From: a virus
Virus record (IMG/VR): IMGVR_UViG_3300031976_000716
Span: 1 to 45,773 of that record
Reading direction: 5' to 3' (one strand)
DNA length: 45,773 nt
Shown here: piece after piece, positions 29,122 to 38,217 of the stretch
How positions within the stretch are numbered: position 1 is the first letter of the stretch
Layout: each line of letters starts with the position of its first letter
Program-made: the position numbers and the translations under genes
Notes under the pieces: generated by a model
What the model was told of the DNA's origin: nothing
What the model saw: the letters and a program-made list of their open reading frames with translations, nothing else
The model's database searches: none

Positions 29122-32100
29122 CGCTTCACCCCCAAGGCGACCATGCTGGCCCTGCCGGAAATGCTGTCATTCACGGCACTCCAGTAGATGCTGTATGTTC
29201 TGGTCGCCGACCCGGACCCCGTGTCGTAGTAGATGCCGCTCGGCCAGTCGGTGCGCGCCCGCATGTTCGTGCGCTCTCGCAGGACCGTTGAACCCCGCCG
29301 CAGGCTGAAGTCCCACGCAGAGTCGGTGCTGTTCCCGAAGCTCTGCTCGATGCCCCACAGGATGATGACGGGCACGCCGACAGGAACCGACATGGTCAGG
29401 CTAAGGATTTCTCGCAGCGTTCCGTTGTTGCCAAGGAACGTTGACCCCGTCACCCCGACGGGAACCGTGACTGCATTGCCTGCAATATACAGTTCATCGA
29501 TACTGCCGACCCTGATCCGCGCCTCGTCCATATAGACGACGCCGTTATCCACGATGAACGGGATCGACTTGGATGCCGCAGGTCCGGGACCCGATGCGAT
29601 GGCAAAGCGGTCCACATCGAAGACCGCCTGCGTCGTTCCGTCAGACCGAGCGTCCAGATACATGGCAGCCGAATGGGCTTCCCCGTCCGCCGTGACCTCT
29701 GCTCGCAGCCCGATCCGCGCCTCCACCCCGGATGGCTTGCTTTCGCCCGTCACCCGAAGCTGGCCGGATGCCGTGCCGCGATTGGTTTTGGCAGTAACCT
29801 GCGTGATCGCGTCAGCCTGCGCCGAAAGCCCGTCCTCGGTCGCATCGACCCGTGACACCAGCGCCTGCGTGGCACTGGCAACCGAGTCATCGATCGACGC
29901 TTCTACGCTGTCGATCCGCGAACCAAGCGCGCTATCCTGCTGCGCCCTGGCGATCTCCTCGGTCGCCACGCGCGCGTCAACAGAAGCTATATCGCCGCCG
30001 GCGATATCAAGCGATGCCTCCAATTCCGTGGTGCGGATTGCGGCAGCTTCCTGCGCCGATGTCAGGACAAGTATGTCCTGATTGAACGCTGCCACACTGC
30101 TGTTGAACTGCGCCGTCAGCGAAGTCTGTTGGCGGGCGAATGCCACCTGATCCGTGATGACCGTCTCGATACGCTCGTCAAAGCTGGCTCTGGCGTTGCC
30201 GATCTCCGTGGTCAGGCTGCGGCGCAGCTCGTCACGGGCCAGAAGGTTGCCAAAATCGGCTTCGGCTGTCTGGGCGATGACCTCATTGATCTCGTCGCGA
30301 ACATCCCGAAGATAATCCCCGGTGCCGTCCATCCATTCATCGAAGTAGGCCAGGTCCTCGCGGACCTCGTTCTTGATCTGCTCGACATCCACATCCAGCG
30401 GGCCAAGGCGCACGTCCGGCGTGGTCACGACGTACCACAGCGACCATGCCGACTTGGGCGTCAGGTCCGAAATCAGCCGCGCCCGGACCTCATACGCCAC
30501 CGCAGGAAGCACGTTGCGCAGATACCAGACGAACGGCTCACCGAAGCGGGCCAGCCGGTCGATCTCCTGATCCGTGTCGCCCAGAACGCGGGCTTGGATC
30601 TGGATGTTCGTCACGCCGGTCTCATTGCCGTCGCAGGACACCTTGATTGCCGCAGCGCGCGCCCGGTTGGCTTCGTCGGTCAGGATCACGCCCTCGACCA
30701 GCAGGCCACGGATGGGCTGCACGAATGCCGTCTGCTGCTTCGGCGGGACAATCGAAATCGGGGCCTCGAAGTCCGACGACCAGTCATAATCCGACGGGTC
30801 GATTTCCCGCAGGCTGACCAGCACGTTCATGCCGGGGGTCTTGCTGACGCTCTCCACCAGGAAACGCTTGTTCACATAGCCGTTGCGCTGGCTGGTCCAC
30901 GACACCGTGTCGATGCCGGGTTCCAGCGCATAGGCTTCGGGCGGCAGGAAGAACTGATGCCGACGCATGCGGCGGAAGTCCCGCATCTGCGACCGCATCA
31001 GGCGCTGAACCTGCTTGCCGTAGGGCGCGGCAGGGTAGCTCATAGACGTGGGCAGGTAGCGCCCGCCGTCATCGGCCAGCGCCTCGGCGTCGATGTACTG
31101 AACCGCGTCCTTGCTGGTCCAGCCCTCGCCCGGTTCGGGATAGGTGGCCGACAAGGCGTTGTAGGTATCAGCGACGGGATAGAACGGCTTGAAGCTCTGC
31201 CCCTCGGTGATCAGCACGCTGTCATCGGAGAAGCTCAGCGCCGAGGTACCAGCGATGCCGACGATAGGCTTGATGGCCCCGCCGACTTCCGCAAAGCGCA
31301 TGGTGGCCGCGCGCCCGATTTCCTCCAGCACATCAGCCGGAACCTGGCTGACCAGCACCTCCAGCCCGCAGCGATAGGCAGGCTCGGTGCCGCCCCCGGC
31401 AAGCGTCACAGTCGCATCGCATTCGTTGGCAGCCGCGATCCATTCCGCCGACGGCAGACGCCACGCGGGCATGTTCTTGCCGCCCCAGACCCATTCCCCG
31501 CCGAAGTAGATGCCGCGAATGATGTTGTAAGCGATAACAGCCGGGTTAGTCGAAGGCTGCCACGTCGCGGGGTTGTCCCACCGCTGCGAGCCGGATCCGC
31601 CATTGGTGCTGTCGAAGCGCAGGTCATAGACGGCCAGCGGGGTCGCCTTGAACATGAACTTCGGATAGCTGGTCAGCGTATCGTCGTCATACCGCGTGGT
31701 GACGATGACGTATGCTTTGCCCTTGCCGATGGCGTTGGCCGTCCACGGGTAATCTTCATCCGACCCGAAGACATAGCGCAGGAACGGGTCAGCCGCCGTC
31801 TGCGTGCCGTCCACCAGCTTGACGGTGATCCGGTTGCCGTCATCCGACATGTTCGTCAGGATGCGGCCCATATCCAGCGCGCCAGCGGGGACGGTCTCGC
31901 TTTCAGTCCAGCCCTCGTGATCAAAGACCAGCCCAAGCGGCAGTTCGATGTTGCCGTTGATCGGCGTGATATGCGCCCGACGATCCGGCACGAAATCGCC
32001 CGTCTCGTCATTCACCCAGACTGCATCCAGACCGCGCACGGGAACGGCGCTGATCTCGATGACCTCGGTGATGAAACGCGTGTTCTTGCCCCAGCTGCCG

Positions 32101-32396
32101 ATATACTTGCGCTGCCCTGCGGTGACGTAATCGCCCAGGGTGAAGCGCAGCGGCTGATCGTCGCCCATCTGGACGTCGAACTGGACCTTGGTTTCGCCGC
32201 CCTGTACCTGCTTGCCCATGATGAAGGTGCCGATCGCGTTCAGCGCGGTTCCGATGGCCGTAGACACCAGGAAACCAGCAACGCCACCCGCAGCGATTGT
32301 GCTGCCGACCCATGCCGCCACAGCAGCGACGGGGCCAGCATGTGCGGGGGCAGCCGCCGCGACCAGCGCGACGAGGGCAAGAGCAAATTTATTCAA
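29118..32396 (-). CDS. host specificity/central tail fibre protein, gpJ-like
   Basis: The 1092-residue protein is like lambda J. It has an N-terminal tail-tip domain (about 60-560) with a hydrophobic opening of about 50 residues (FALALVALVAAAAPAHAGPV and a second apolar segment). FN3-like strands follow (590-690), then a helical coiled region (710-890) and a C-terminal receptor-tip region with DUF1983-like features. It would form the central tip of the tail and contact the host receptor. The signal-like start is probably a hydrophobic tail-tip insert, like that of lambda I. It follows the NlpC/P60-like gene. Confidence 0.85.
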   Translation of the reverse strand: MNKFALALVALVAAAAPAHAGPVAAVAAWVGSTIAAGGVAGFLVSTAIGTALNAIGTFIMGKQVQGGETKVQFDVQMGDDQPLRFTLGDYVTAGQRKYIGSWGKNTRFITEVIEISAVPVRGLDAVWVNDETGDFVPDRRAHITPINGNIELPLGLVFDHEGWTESETVPAGALDMGRILTNMSDDGNRITVKLVDGTQTAADPFLRYVFGSDEDYPWTANAIGKGKAYVIVTTRYDDDTLTSYPKFMFKATPLAVYDLRFDSTNGGSGSQRWDNPATWQPSTNPAVIAYNIIRGIYFGGEWVWGGKNMPAWRLPSAEWIAAANECDATVTLAGGGTEPAYRCGLEVLVSQVPADVLEEIGRAATMRFAEVGGAIKPIVGIAGTSALSFSDDSVLITEGQSFKPFYPVADTYNALSATYPEPGEGWTSKDAVQYIDAEALADDGGRYLPTSMSYPAAPYGKQVQRLMRSQMRDFRRMRRHQFFLPPEAYALEPGIDTVSWTSQRNGYVNKRFLVESVSKTPGMNVLVSLREIDPSDYDWSSDFEAPISIVPPKQQTAFVQPIRGLLVEGVILTDEANRARAAAIKVSCDGNETGVTNIQIQARVLGDTDQEIDRLARFGEPFVWYLRNVLPAVAYEVRARLISDLTPKSAWSLWYVVTTPDVRLGPLDVDVEQIKNEVREDLAYFDEWMDGTGDYLRDVRDEINEVIAQTAEADFGNLLARDELRRSLTTEIGNARASFDERIETVITDQVAFARQQTSLTAQFNSSVAAFNQDILVLTSAQEAAAIRTTELEASLDIAGGDIASVDARVATEEIARAQQDSALGSRIDSVEASIDDSVASATQALVSRVDATEDGLSAQADAITQVTAKTNRGTASGQLRVTGESKPSGVEARIGLRAEVTADGEAHSAAMYLDARSDGTTQAVFDVDRFAIASGPGPAASKSIPFIVDNGVVYMDEARIRVGSIDELYIAGNAVTVPVGVTGSTFLGNNGTLREILSLTMSVPVGVPVIILWGIEQSFGNSTDSAWDFSLRRGSTVLRERTNMRARTDWPSGIYYDTGSGSATRTYSIYWSAVNDSISGRASMVALGVKR

Positions 32397-32399
32397 GGG

Positions 32400-32819
32400 T
32401 CAGTCCCCGACTTTGAACGCCCGGATCATGTCCTTGCGTGGCCTGTGGCCGTGTCCTGTCTCGGTCATCACGACCAGTCCGGTCGCGTCCACCATGCAAA
32501 TCGCCTCGGTGATTGGGCCTTCAGCCGGGATCACGCCAATGTCGCCAAGACGGGCAAAAGCGGGATTGATCTCCGGCAGCTTCATCGCCACGAAGTCGCC
32601 AAGAGTCTCCGCACCGGCTTCCTTCATCAGCTTCAGCGCGCCGCGCGAGGTGGCGTATCTGCCGCGATACCCGCGTGCCAAGTCCTCGCCCGTGATCGCC
32701 TCGACAATCGCCGCAGCGAAGCCGATTGCGCAGTCATGCTTGCCCCACACGAAGGGGTCTTGGCGCTGGCGATCCGTCTCTGCGGACAGCCTCGCGCGCC
32801 AGTCGTCGCGGCGCTTCAT
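32400..32819 (-). CDS. NlpC/P60-like (DUF6950-type) tail-tip peptidase
   Basis: Starting at 32819 (GAGGGG seven bases upstream) the protein has 139 residues. It has a catalytic-type cysteine in FVWGKHDCAIGFAAAIVEAI near residue 30, followed by YRGRYATSRGALKL. This is the layout of phage tail cell-wall peptidases that sit in the GTA gp14/lambda K position. It probably hydrolyses a peptidoglycan stem peptide during DNA entry. A longer frame from 32852 would overlap the previous gene. Confidence 0.75.
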   Translation of the reverse strand: MKRRDDWRARLSAETDRQRQDPFVWGKHDCAIGFAAAIVEAITGEDLARGYRGRYATSRGALKLMKEAGAETLGDFVAMKLPEINPAFARLGDIGVIPAEGPITEAICMVDATGLVVMTETGHGHRPRKDMIRAFKVGD

Positions 32820-32823
32820 GCCG

Positions 32824-33444
32824 TCACCCCTCTTTGTAATACCAACGGACATTGCGCGACTTGATGCTGCCCGAATACTTGCTGAAATCGTCGCCCGCCT
32901 GCCGCTTCTGCTGCTGGGCGTGTGACGACTTGGCCGGGTTCACAGCCGTCAGCTGCGACATGGCATCGGACCGGACAGACAGCCCGATCTGGCCTTCCCC
33001 GTTCACGTCGGGCGTGGCGATGTCCACGTCATCCACGATGCCCACCCAGACAAGCTCAGGCGTGCCCGTCAGGCGTCCCTTCGTCCATGTGGTGGCATGC
33101 ACCTCGCAATAGGCTAGACGCACGTCATAGCCGCGCACAAGCTGCTGCGTGGCATCCGCGATCTGCGAGAACGTGACGGTAATCGGGTTGTCCGTCAGGT
33201 CCACCACATACTGGATGCCCTCGACCGACAGGTTGGTGTTGCCGAGGAACGTCCGGCTGACCAAACCGCCCGTCGTCGCGCGGACGTTGATCGTGATGTC
33301 CTCGTCGCCGGTCCACAGCCCCATGGGCCGCGCCTCGCCCGTATCCCGGTCCTTCGCCACGATATAGACGAAGTACACCGGCGCGATGCCGTCATCCCGC
33401 GCCGCCGTGAGGCTGTTGAATAGTTCGGCGTCGATCTGCTTCAT
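32824..33444 (-). CDS. minor tail protein, GTA gp13/DUF2163-position
   Basis: The 206-residue protein (start 33444, ATGA overlap) is beta-rich (YFVYIVAKDRDTGEARPMGL, then TGGLVSRTFLGNTNLSV). It occupies the place of the GTA gp13/DUF2163 protein, between the distal-tail and peptidase genes. The family call is by position and general layout. It probably helps form the tail tip baseplate. Confidence 0.7.
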   Translation of the reverse strand: MKQIDAELFNSLTAARDDGIAPVYFVYIVAKDRDTGEARPMGLWTGDEDITINVRATTGGLVSRTFLGNTNLSVEGIQYVVDLTDNPITVTFSQIADATQQLVRGYDVRLAYCEVHATTWTKGRLTGTPELVWVGIVDDVDIATPDVNGEGQIGLSVRSDAMSQLTAVNPAKSSHAQQQKRQAGDDFSKYSGSIKSRNVRWYYKEG

Positions 33445-34073
33445 GGCTTCTGCACCAAGCTGATGGATGCGCCGTCGCCCCACCGCCCCTTGAAGTTGCT
33501 GAACGGCTGGAACCCACCGGGCGGGACCATCACCTTCATGCGCGGCGCTGCCAGCCGAACGGATGCGCCGACCGTCACCCCGAACGGCACAACCGGGCGA
33601 ACCGTCAGATTGCTGACGTTACCGGTGCCGCTAGCTGTCCCGCTTTCCGCGAAGGTGGCGAAGTATTCCCGCCCGCTGGTATGCGTGACGCTGAAGTAAT
33701 CGCCCGCCGTGATCTCGAAGCCCGCAGGAAGCCCCGCAAGGCTGATCGCGTCCCGGTCGGTCGATATGGCCCCAACCGTCACCCCGCCGCCTGCATTGCC
33801 GCCCACAGGCCCCTCGTAGAACGGGTCAGCCCACAGGAATGGCGTCGAACCGTCCAGAGCGTAGATCTTGGCGTTGATCTCGCGCGCATGGGCGGCTGAC
33901 TTGCTGTAGAGGTCGATGCTGACATGCCAGAGCGGCTTTGCCAGTGAGTATGTCCAGAACCGACCGTCGCCGGACCCGGACATCTCGTCTTTGCGCCGCA
34001 ACTCCAGATTGATCCTGTCGCCTGTCAGGCAGTCGGCCAGGAAGGACAGCGGATATGGATAGGTGAGGGCCAT
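33441..34073 (-). CDS. distal tail protein, GTA gp12/DUF2460-position
   Basis: The 210-residue protein directly follows the tape measure gene (one-base overlap). It begins LTYPYPLSFLADCLTGDRIN and has the beta-rich layout of distal tail proteins. Its middle (FSVTHTSGREYFATFAESG) is rich in strands. It would close the tail tube at the tip. The position matches GTA gp12. Confidence 0.7.
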   Translation of the reverse strand: MALTYPYPLSFLADCLTGDRINLELRRKDEMSGSGDGRFWTYSLAKPLWHVSIDLYSKSAAHAREINAKIYALDGSTPFLWADPFYEGPVGGNAGGGVTVGAISTDRDAISLAGLPAGFEITAGDYFSVTHTSGREYFATFAESGTASGTGNVSNLTVRPVVPFGVTVGASVRLAAPRMKVMVPPGGFQPFSNFKGRWGDGASISLVQKP

Positions 34074-36277
34074 TATCGCTTCCTTGGGTTGGCTTGGATG
34101 CTCTGCACGCGGGTTGGCAGCGCCTTGTCATAGGACGACAGGCCCTGGCGAACGCCGGACGACACCATCTCCTGGATCTCCGCGTTGCCGCGCGCCCCGG
34201 TGACGTTAATGTTGATGTTCACCTCGCCAGCGCCGCCGCCAGCCTGCCCCATTGCCCGCTGCGCCTGCGCGCCGTTTAGTATCGTGCCGCTGACGTTAGG
34301 GACGAACAATTCCGGCTCATTCTCGCCCACAACGTAAGCGCGTCCAGCCGAGACAGACCCGCCGCCCGCACGAAAGCCGCTGATTCCGCGAAGCGCGCCG
34401 GACAGGGCGTCATTGCCTGCCACCTGAGTGCCGCCAAACAGCCCGCCGAACAGCGATCCCAGATTAAAGCCGCCGCCGCTGAACTGCGACGATAGCGCGT
34501 TCTGGATGCCGCTGTTGATGATGTCCGCCGCGATCTGCTTGAACACCTGCGCCAGCCCATCCCGCAGGCTCTCGCCCGCCAGAAGCGTTCCGGCCATGCT
34601 ATCGGCCACGCCTTGGATGGCGTCGTCAAACTGCTGCTGGCTCGTCTCAGCCGCCTCCAGTTCAGCCGTCAGCCGCCCGACCTGCGCCGCCTGCGCGTCG
34701 ATCTGCGCGTTCAGTTCAGCGTTGACCGGGATGCCGCGCTTCTTGGCCTCGTCCAGAAGCTCCCACCGGGCTTTCGCCGTGGCGACTTCCTCGTTGGACT
34801 TGCCGACCAGGCTGATCTGGCGTTCCAGATTGGCAAGGTCTTTCTCGATGTCACCGAAGAATGGGGCTTCGGCGCGTGCTGCGCGTCCAGAACCGCCGCC
34901 ACCGCCGCTTGACCGTCCGGACGACTTGCGCCCGCCGCCAGATGAACCGGCTTGAGACTTGCGAAAGGCCTCCTCGGCAGCTGAAACCTGTTCCTCAAGT
35001 GCTGCGATTTCTCGTGCGCCATTGGCGATATCTGCCGCTTGACCGTTCAGGCTATCCAGAGCGCCGTAGTTGCCGCGACTAATTGCAGCGTAAGCCGCAG
35101 AACCCGACTTTTCGAGATAGTCCTGCTGCGCCAACTGACCAGCGCGTTCGACCGGCTGACCTACAGTGTTGAGCTTGATGCGAGCAGTCGCCAGAGCCTG
35201 CCTCTGCGCTGCTTGGATGCCCTGAACGACGTTATTCAGTTCAGCCATTGCGCCGCGAAGCGTGGCAGTCAAACCCGCTGCGGCAGAATTGGCGTCATCA
35301 ATGACCGGAGCAATGCCGCTGGATGCCACCGCAACACCGTTCGCGGCATCTTCCGCATCGCGTGTCGCTTCTGCTAGTTCGTAGGCGCTCAGCGAGCCTT
35401 CAGCAGCGGCACGGGCACCTTCAAGGAGCGAACCGTTCATATCGTCGCTTGAGCTGACAGCTTGCTCTAGGAACCGGGACACCTCACCGATCGCTGCCGC
35501 TTTCTCTTCCACCGAACGCGCCGCTTGTGCGTCCGACAAAAGCGCCATCAACTCGCGGGCTTGTGGCAGTGTGAGGCCAAATTGCTCTTGCAACTTTGCA
35601 GCCAGAGTTTCGAGGCCGGAACTGCCCTCTCCGAACTGCTGGATCTCTCCATCAGCTAAGGTAATGTAGCTCTGCAGGTCCTGAAAAGTCGCTGCCAGCG
35701 CCGTGATATTGTCACGAAGTGCTGAGGCCGCCTCTAGGCGAGACAGGCGGGCCACCTGCTCAAGCAATTCTCTCGCAGCACCGGTTGCCTCACCATATTT
35801 TTGCACCAGATCAGCAGTCGGTGCGACAGCCGCTTCCGCCGCCTTTTTGTAATCGCCAACAGCCGTTTCAAGCCGATCAAGGGCCTTGCCGAGGTCTTCG
35901 GCTTCTTTGCCCATGCCGAGAAGCGAAGCTGCCAGTGGAACACCAGCAGCAACGACAACACCGAACACCGCGCCAAGCGCACCGAAGCCGCCAAGCAACT
36001 GGGGCAGCTGTTGGCTAAGTGCGCGCACGGCACCCTGACCGCCCGATATCTGAACGAAGATATCCTGAAGCTGGAAGCTGACATTCTGCAATTGCGCCGT
36101 CGATTGGCGCGACATGCTTCCAAACGAATTGCCAATCTGCTGGTTGCTCTTGACGAAGCCGCGTTCCGCGCGCTGTGCCGACTTAATCGCCCTAGACTCA
36201 ATGCGAGCCAACTGCTGGAGAAACTTCTGTTCGGTCAGACCAATTGGAAGTTCAAGTCCGGCTTCACCTTCCGCCAT
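34073..36277 (-). CDS. tail tape measure protein
   Basis: The 734-residue protein has the helical, alanine- and glutamine-rich composition of tape measures. It has a hydrophobic segment at about 95-120 (GGFGALGAVFGVVVAAGVPL), a glycine/serine-rich linker near 430 (GSSGGGRKSSGRSSGGGGGS), and coiled regions on both sides. It sets tail length and enters the cell with DNA. At 734 residues the tail would be near 110 nm by the usual 1.5 Å per residue rule. It overlaps the frameshifted chaperone stop by 14 bases. Confidence 0.9.
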   Translation of the reverse strand: MAEGEAGLELPIGLTEQKFLQQLARIESRAIKSAQRAERGFVKSNQQIGNSFGSMSRQSTAQLQNVSFQLQDIFVQISGGQGAVRALSQQLPQLLGGFGALGAVFGVVVAAGVPLAASLLGMGKEAEDLGKALDRLETAVGDYKKAAEAAVAPTADLVQKYGEATGAARELLEQVARLSRLEAASALRDNITALAATFQDLQSYITLADGEIQQFGEGSSGLETLAAKLQEQFGLTLPQARELMALLSDAQAARSVEEKAAAIGEVSRFLEQAVSSSDDMNGSLLEGARAAAEGSLSAYELAEATRDAEDAANGVAVASSGIAPVIDDANSAAAGLTATLRGAMAELNNVVQGIQAAQRQALATARIKLNTVGQPVERAGQLAQQDYLEKSGSAAYAAISRGNYGALDSLNGQAADIANGAREIAALEEQVSAAEEAFRKSQAGSSGGGRKSSGRSSGGGGGSGRAARAEAPFFGDIEKDLANLERQISLVGKSNEEVATAKARWELLDEAKKRGIPVNAELNAQIDAQAAQVGRLTAELEAAETSQQQFDDAIQGVADSMAGTLLAGESLRDGLAQVFKQIAADIINSGIQNALSSQFSGGGFNLGSLFGGLFGGTQVAGNDALSGALRGISGFRAGGGSVSAGRAYVVGENEPELFVPNVSGTILNGAQAQRAMGQAGGGAGEVNININVTGARGNAEIQEMVSSGVRQGLSSYDKALPTRVQSIQANPRKR

Positions 36278-36437
36278 TCCATTTATCTCCCAATTCGCAA
36301 AGCTTGTCGTATTCTTCGTCTGTCATCGGATCGCCCTGGTGGGCGTGCCCGCCACCCTGTGAGCGGTTCCAGCCCGCCACGCAGGCCGTGTATTCCCACA
36401 GGCTCATCAGCTTTATTTCGCGCGGCGCGAAACCCAT
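36264..36437 (-). CDS. tail assembly chaperone, frameshift extension (gpT-like)
   Basis: A 57-codon frame (MGFAPREIKLMSLWEYTACV..., ends in GDKWNGGR) lies between the GTA gp10-like gene and the tape measure. It is -1 relative to the upstream frame and is open upstream past that gene's stop, back to the slippery site at 36506-36500. The ATG at 36437 has no ribosome-binding site. The short, tryptophan-containing helical protein has the look of the second half of a lambda G/GT pair. It is most likely made only as a -1 frameshift fusion, as in many siphophages. Confidence 0.7.
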   Translation of the reverse strand: MGFAPREIKLMSLWEYTACVAGWNRSQGGGHAHQGDPMTDEEYDKLCELGDKWNGGR

Positions 36438-36469
36438 CGCAGCGCCGTTGCCATAGAAGCTGGAGAACT

Positions 36470-36844
36470 TTATTCGGGCGGGTTCTCCGCCGCCTCCGGC
36501 TCCCCCACCACGTCATGCTCCTTGCCCTTGAGCGAGTTGCTGATGATCGTGAAGGCCAGCAGGTTCAGTTCTGCGATATCGCCGTCAATGAGGGCGTTCT
36601 TGGCTTTCAGTTCTGCCTTCGCCCGATCCATTCCCGCCCCGATCAAGCCAAGCCGCAGGCAAGCCATTACTTCGCGGATCTTGACCGGGGAATATGCGAG
36701 ACTGCCACGCTGAACGCCCTGAGAGAGACGGAAACGGAGGTCCAAGACCCCCGCGTCAGTCTGGTCGTCAAGGGCCTCAAGCTCGCCAATGCGAAGGAGA
36801 AACTCGTCTTCGCCGCAGCACCAGTTGGCCTTGATCGGTTCCAT
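36470..36844 (-). CDS. tail assembly chaperone, GTA gp10-like (gpG-like)
   Basis: The 124-residue protein matches the GTA gp10/TAC_11 family in size and layout: FLLRIGELEALDDQTDAGVL near residues 15-34, then IREVMACLRLGLIGAG. It lies between tail tube and tape measure, where gpG sits in lambda. The last 13 codons are read in two frames because a -1 shift at GGGGGAG (36506-36500) would skip its stop. It shares one base with the tail tube stop. Confidence 0.8.
   Translation of the reverse strand: MEPIKANWCCGEDEFLLRIGELEALDDQTDAGVLDLRFRLSQGVQRGSLAYSPVKIREVMACLRLGLIGAGMDRAKAELKAKNALIDGDIAELNLLAFTIISNSLKGKEHDVVGEPEAAENPPE
36500..36506 (-). other. candidate -1 ribosomal frameshift site (GGGGGAG)
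   Basis: On the minus strand, G-GGG-GAG is in register with the GTA gp10-like frame (codons GGG 36505-36503, GAG 36502-36500). A -1 slip re-pairs GGG exactly and continues in the open frame that ends in the gpT-like extension. The -1 frame is closed by TGA only four codons upstream, so the slip must happen in the 15-codon window that contains this site. The A-site match is imperfect. Lambda uses GGGAAAG at the same place. Confidence 0.6.
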
Positions 36845-37293
36845 CAGATCGTCGTGTTGAAGGTCAGTTCGCCATCGGAGACGATCGACACGGATGCGTT
36901 GGCTTTACCACCACGCTCGCCGGAGATTTCCAGACTGGTGATGTGAATGTTGCCCGACCAGAAGCGGCCATTCACCGTATCGTCAGCCTTCCCGATGACG
37001 ATGCGCGCGGGAATGCTTTCGGTCGTGTTGAAGGCGTTCCACCACAGATCGACCGCCTCGGCAGCCAGAACGCCGTTCCCGCTTCCGCTGAAGTCCAGGC
37101 TTTCCACGCCGCGCTCGATCCATGCGGCCATCTCGGGGTCATCGCAGTCGGGGACGGTAACGTCCTGGGTGTTCTTCGAGAAGGTCAGCGTGTGGTTGGT
37201 CAGACCGCAGGGGCGGATGTATTGACCGGGCGTGTCGGGATCTTCCAGGAAGATCGCGACCGAGCTGCCCACATAGGTAATCGGCTTCGCCAT
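36844..37293 (-). CDS. major tail tube protein
   Basis: The 149-residue protein starts MAKPITYVGSSVAIFLEDPD and continues as a beta-rich fold with DVTVPDCDDPEMAAWIERGV, a layout typical of siphophage tail tube proteins. It lies between the tail completion genes and tail chaperones and has CAGGAG 8-9 bases upstream of its start. It polymerises around the tape measure. An own promoter in the 247-base gap upstream is possible. Confidence 0.85.
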   Translation of the reverse strand: MAKPITYVGSSVAIFLEDPDTPGQYIRPCGLTNHTLTFSKNTQDVTVPDCDDPEMAAWIERGVESLDFSGSGNGVLAAEAVDLWWNAFNTTESIPARIVIGKADDTVNGRFWSGNIHITSLEISGERGGKANASVSIVSDGELTFNTTI

Positions 37294-37540
37294 TTGTTAG
37301 GCTCCTGATGTGATTTGCCTTGCCCAAGGGCGAGATGGGCGCAGGGCCTAACGGTCCCTGATCTCTTGCACGCGACCCCCTGCCCTTTCCAGGCAGGCCC
37401 GCGTCAGGCCGGGGCGAACCTCGCCAGCCTTAAATGCGATAATGACGTTAGGTCTTGGCTTCCAATCGAATGGCGCAAGAACCAGCCATTTTCTTTGTTT
37501 TGGCATCGGCAACGCCTATGTTTCACAAAAGGAGGGCCGA
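37294..37540. other. intergenic region between tail tube gene and moron
   Basis: The gap holds leaders for two divergent genes. Reading right, TTGTTT (37495-37500) and TATGTT (37517-37522) with 16 bases between form a plausible promoter for the plus-strand gene at 37541. A hairpin CCTGCC/GGCAGG (37379-37384, 37392-37397) and a GCCCA/TGGGC inverted repeat (37322-37340) lie in the leftward leader. No T-run follows them, so they are not clear terminators. No further gene is seen. Confidence 0.55.
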
Positions 37541-37813
37541 ATGTTCAGATTCGCAATTTTTGTCGCCGCCACTTCCATCACCCACCCTGCGATGGCGCAG
37601 ACCGCGCAATGCCATGACGTTGTGACCGTCGCAGAAGCCTATTCTCAGCACGTTCGTATTTTTACGGACATGGCCAATTGGTGCATGGACGATCGCATGC
37701 AGCAGGAAGCCTGCCAGCGGCTAGGCAATTTGGCTGTGGATGGCATGTCTGCCGAGAAGGACAGCATGGCAAGTGCATCTCTGGCTATGCTCGCTCGCCA
37801 GTGCCCTGATTAA
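37541..37813 (+). CDS. secreted cysteine-containing moron protein
   Basis: The 90-residue protein starts at 37541 with AAGGAGG six bases upstream and its own predicted promoter. It has a signal peptide (MFRFAIFVAATSITHPAMAQ; predicted cleavage after AMA at residue 19) and a mature helical domain with four cysteines (24, 48, 58, 88), enough for two disulfides. It is the only plus-strand gene inside the minus-strand structural block, and its stop overlaps the neighbour's stop (TTAA). That is the mark of a moron. A periplasmic exclusion or lysogenic-conversion factor is likely; the exact function is unknown. Confidence 0.75.
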   Translation: MFRFAIFVAATSITHPAMAQTAQCHDVVTVAEAYSQHVRIFTDMANWCMDDRMQQEACQRLGNLAVDGMSAEKDSMASASLAMLARQCPD

Positions 37814-38217
37814 GCCGCCTCGACCTCGTAGCGCAGGCTGATGATGCCGTGCGTCGTGAGGCCGTCGGGATCGGTGAGAATGCGGGTCAACGGCGTTTCC
37901 GCCAGCACCAGCGCGTTGTCCGTCAGTTCAGGCAGCGCCAGCAACACCCGCCGCGCTTCCGCGACGATCCGCTTGCAATGCACCCGGCCAACCTTGCGGG
38001 ACCATGCGTCCAGCTGGATGTTCACCTCTTGCAGATCGATGCACTCAACGTCCTCGTAGATAGTAAATTCCGGCCCGAAGCTGATGTATCCCTCGGCCTC
38101 CCCGAACGGCGAAGAAGGCACCCGGTCATAGACGCCGCTGATCAGCGCCATCATATCCGCATCTGCCGTAAGCGCCTCGTAGATGGCGGCTTGCAGTTCT
38201 TCCGACGGGCTGCTCAT
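37810..38217 (-). CDS. DUF3168-type tail completion protein
   Basis: With the start at 38217 (ATGA overlap with the upstream gene) the protein has 135 residues. It fits DUF3168/tail terminator proteins: helical opening (SEELQAAIYEALTADADMMA), DRVPSSP, then a beta-rich half with DAWSRKVGR. It probably caps the tail tube at the head end. An ATG three codons upstream is also possible. Confidence 0.75.
   Translation of the reverse strand: MSSPSEELQAAIYEALTADADMMALISGVYDRVPSSPFGEAEGYISFGPEFTIYEDVECIDLQEVNIQLDAWSRKVGRVHCKRIVAEARRVLLALPELTDNALVLAETPLTRILTDPDGLTTHGIISLRYEVEAA

Noticed and set aside
30129-32864. Long plus-strand open frame (911 codons) opposite the tail-tip genes
   Set aside because: It lies antisense to the gpJ-like, NlpC-like and adjacent genes, which have clear family motifs. 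High GC leaves opposite frames open; no ribosome-binding site or motif supports it.
36283-36516. 77-codon frame over the chaperone extension region
   Set aside because: Very arginine-rich and without a motif; the -1 frame of the same bases gives a chaperone-like peptide and a frameshift site.
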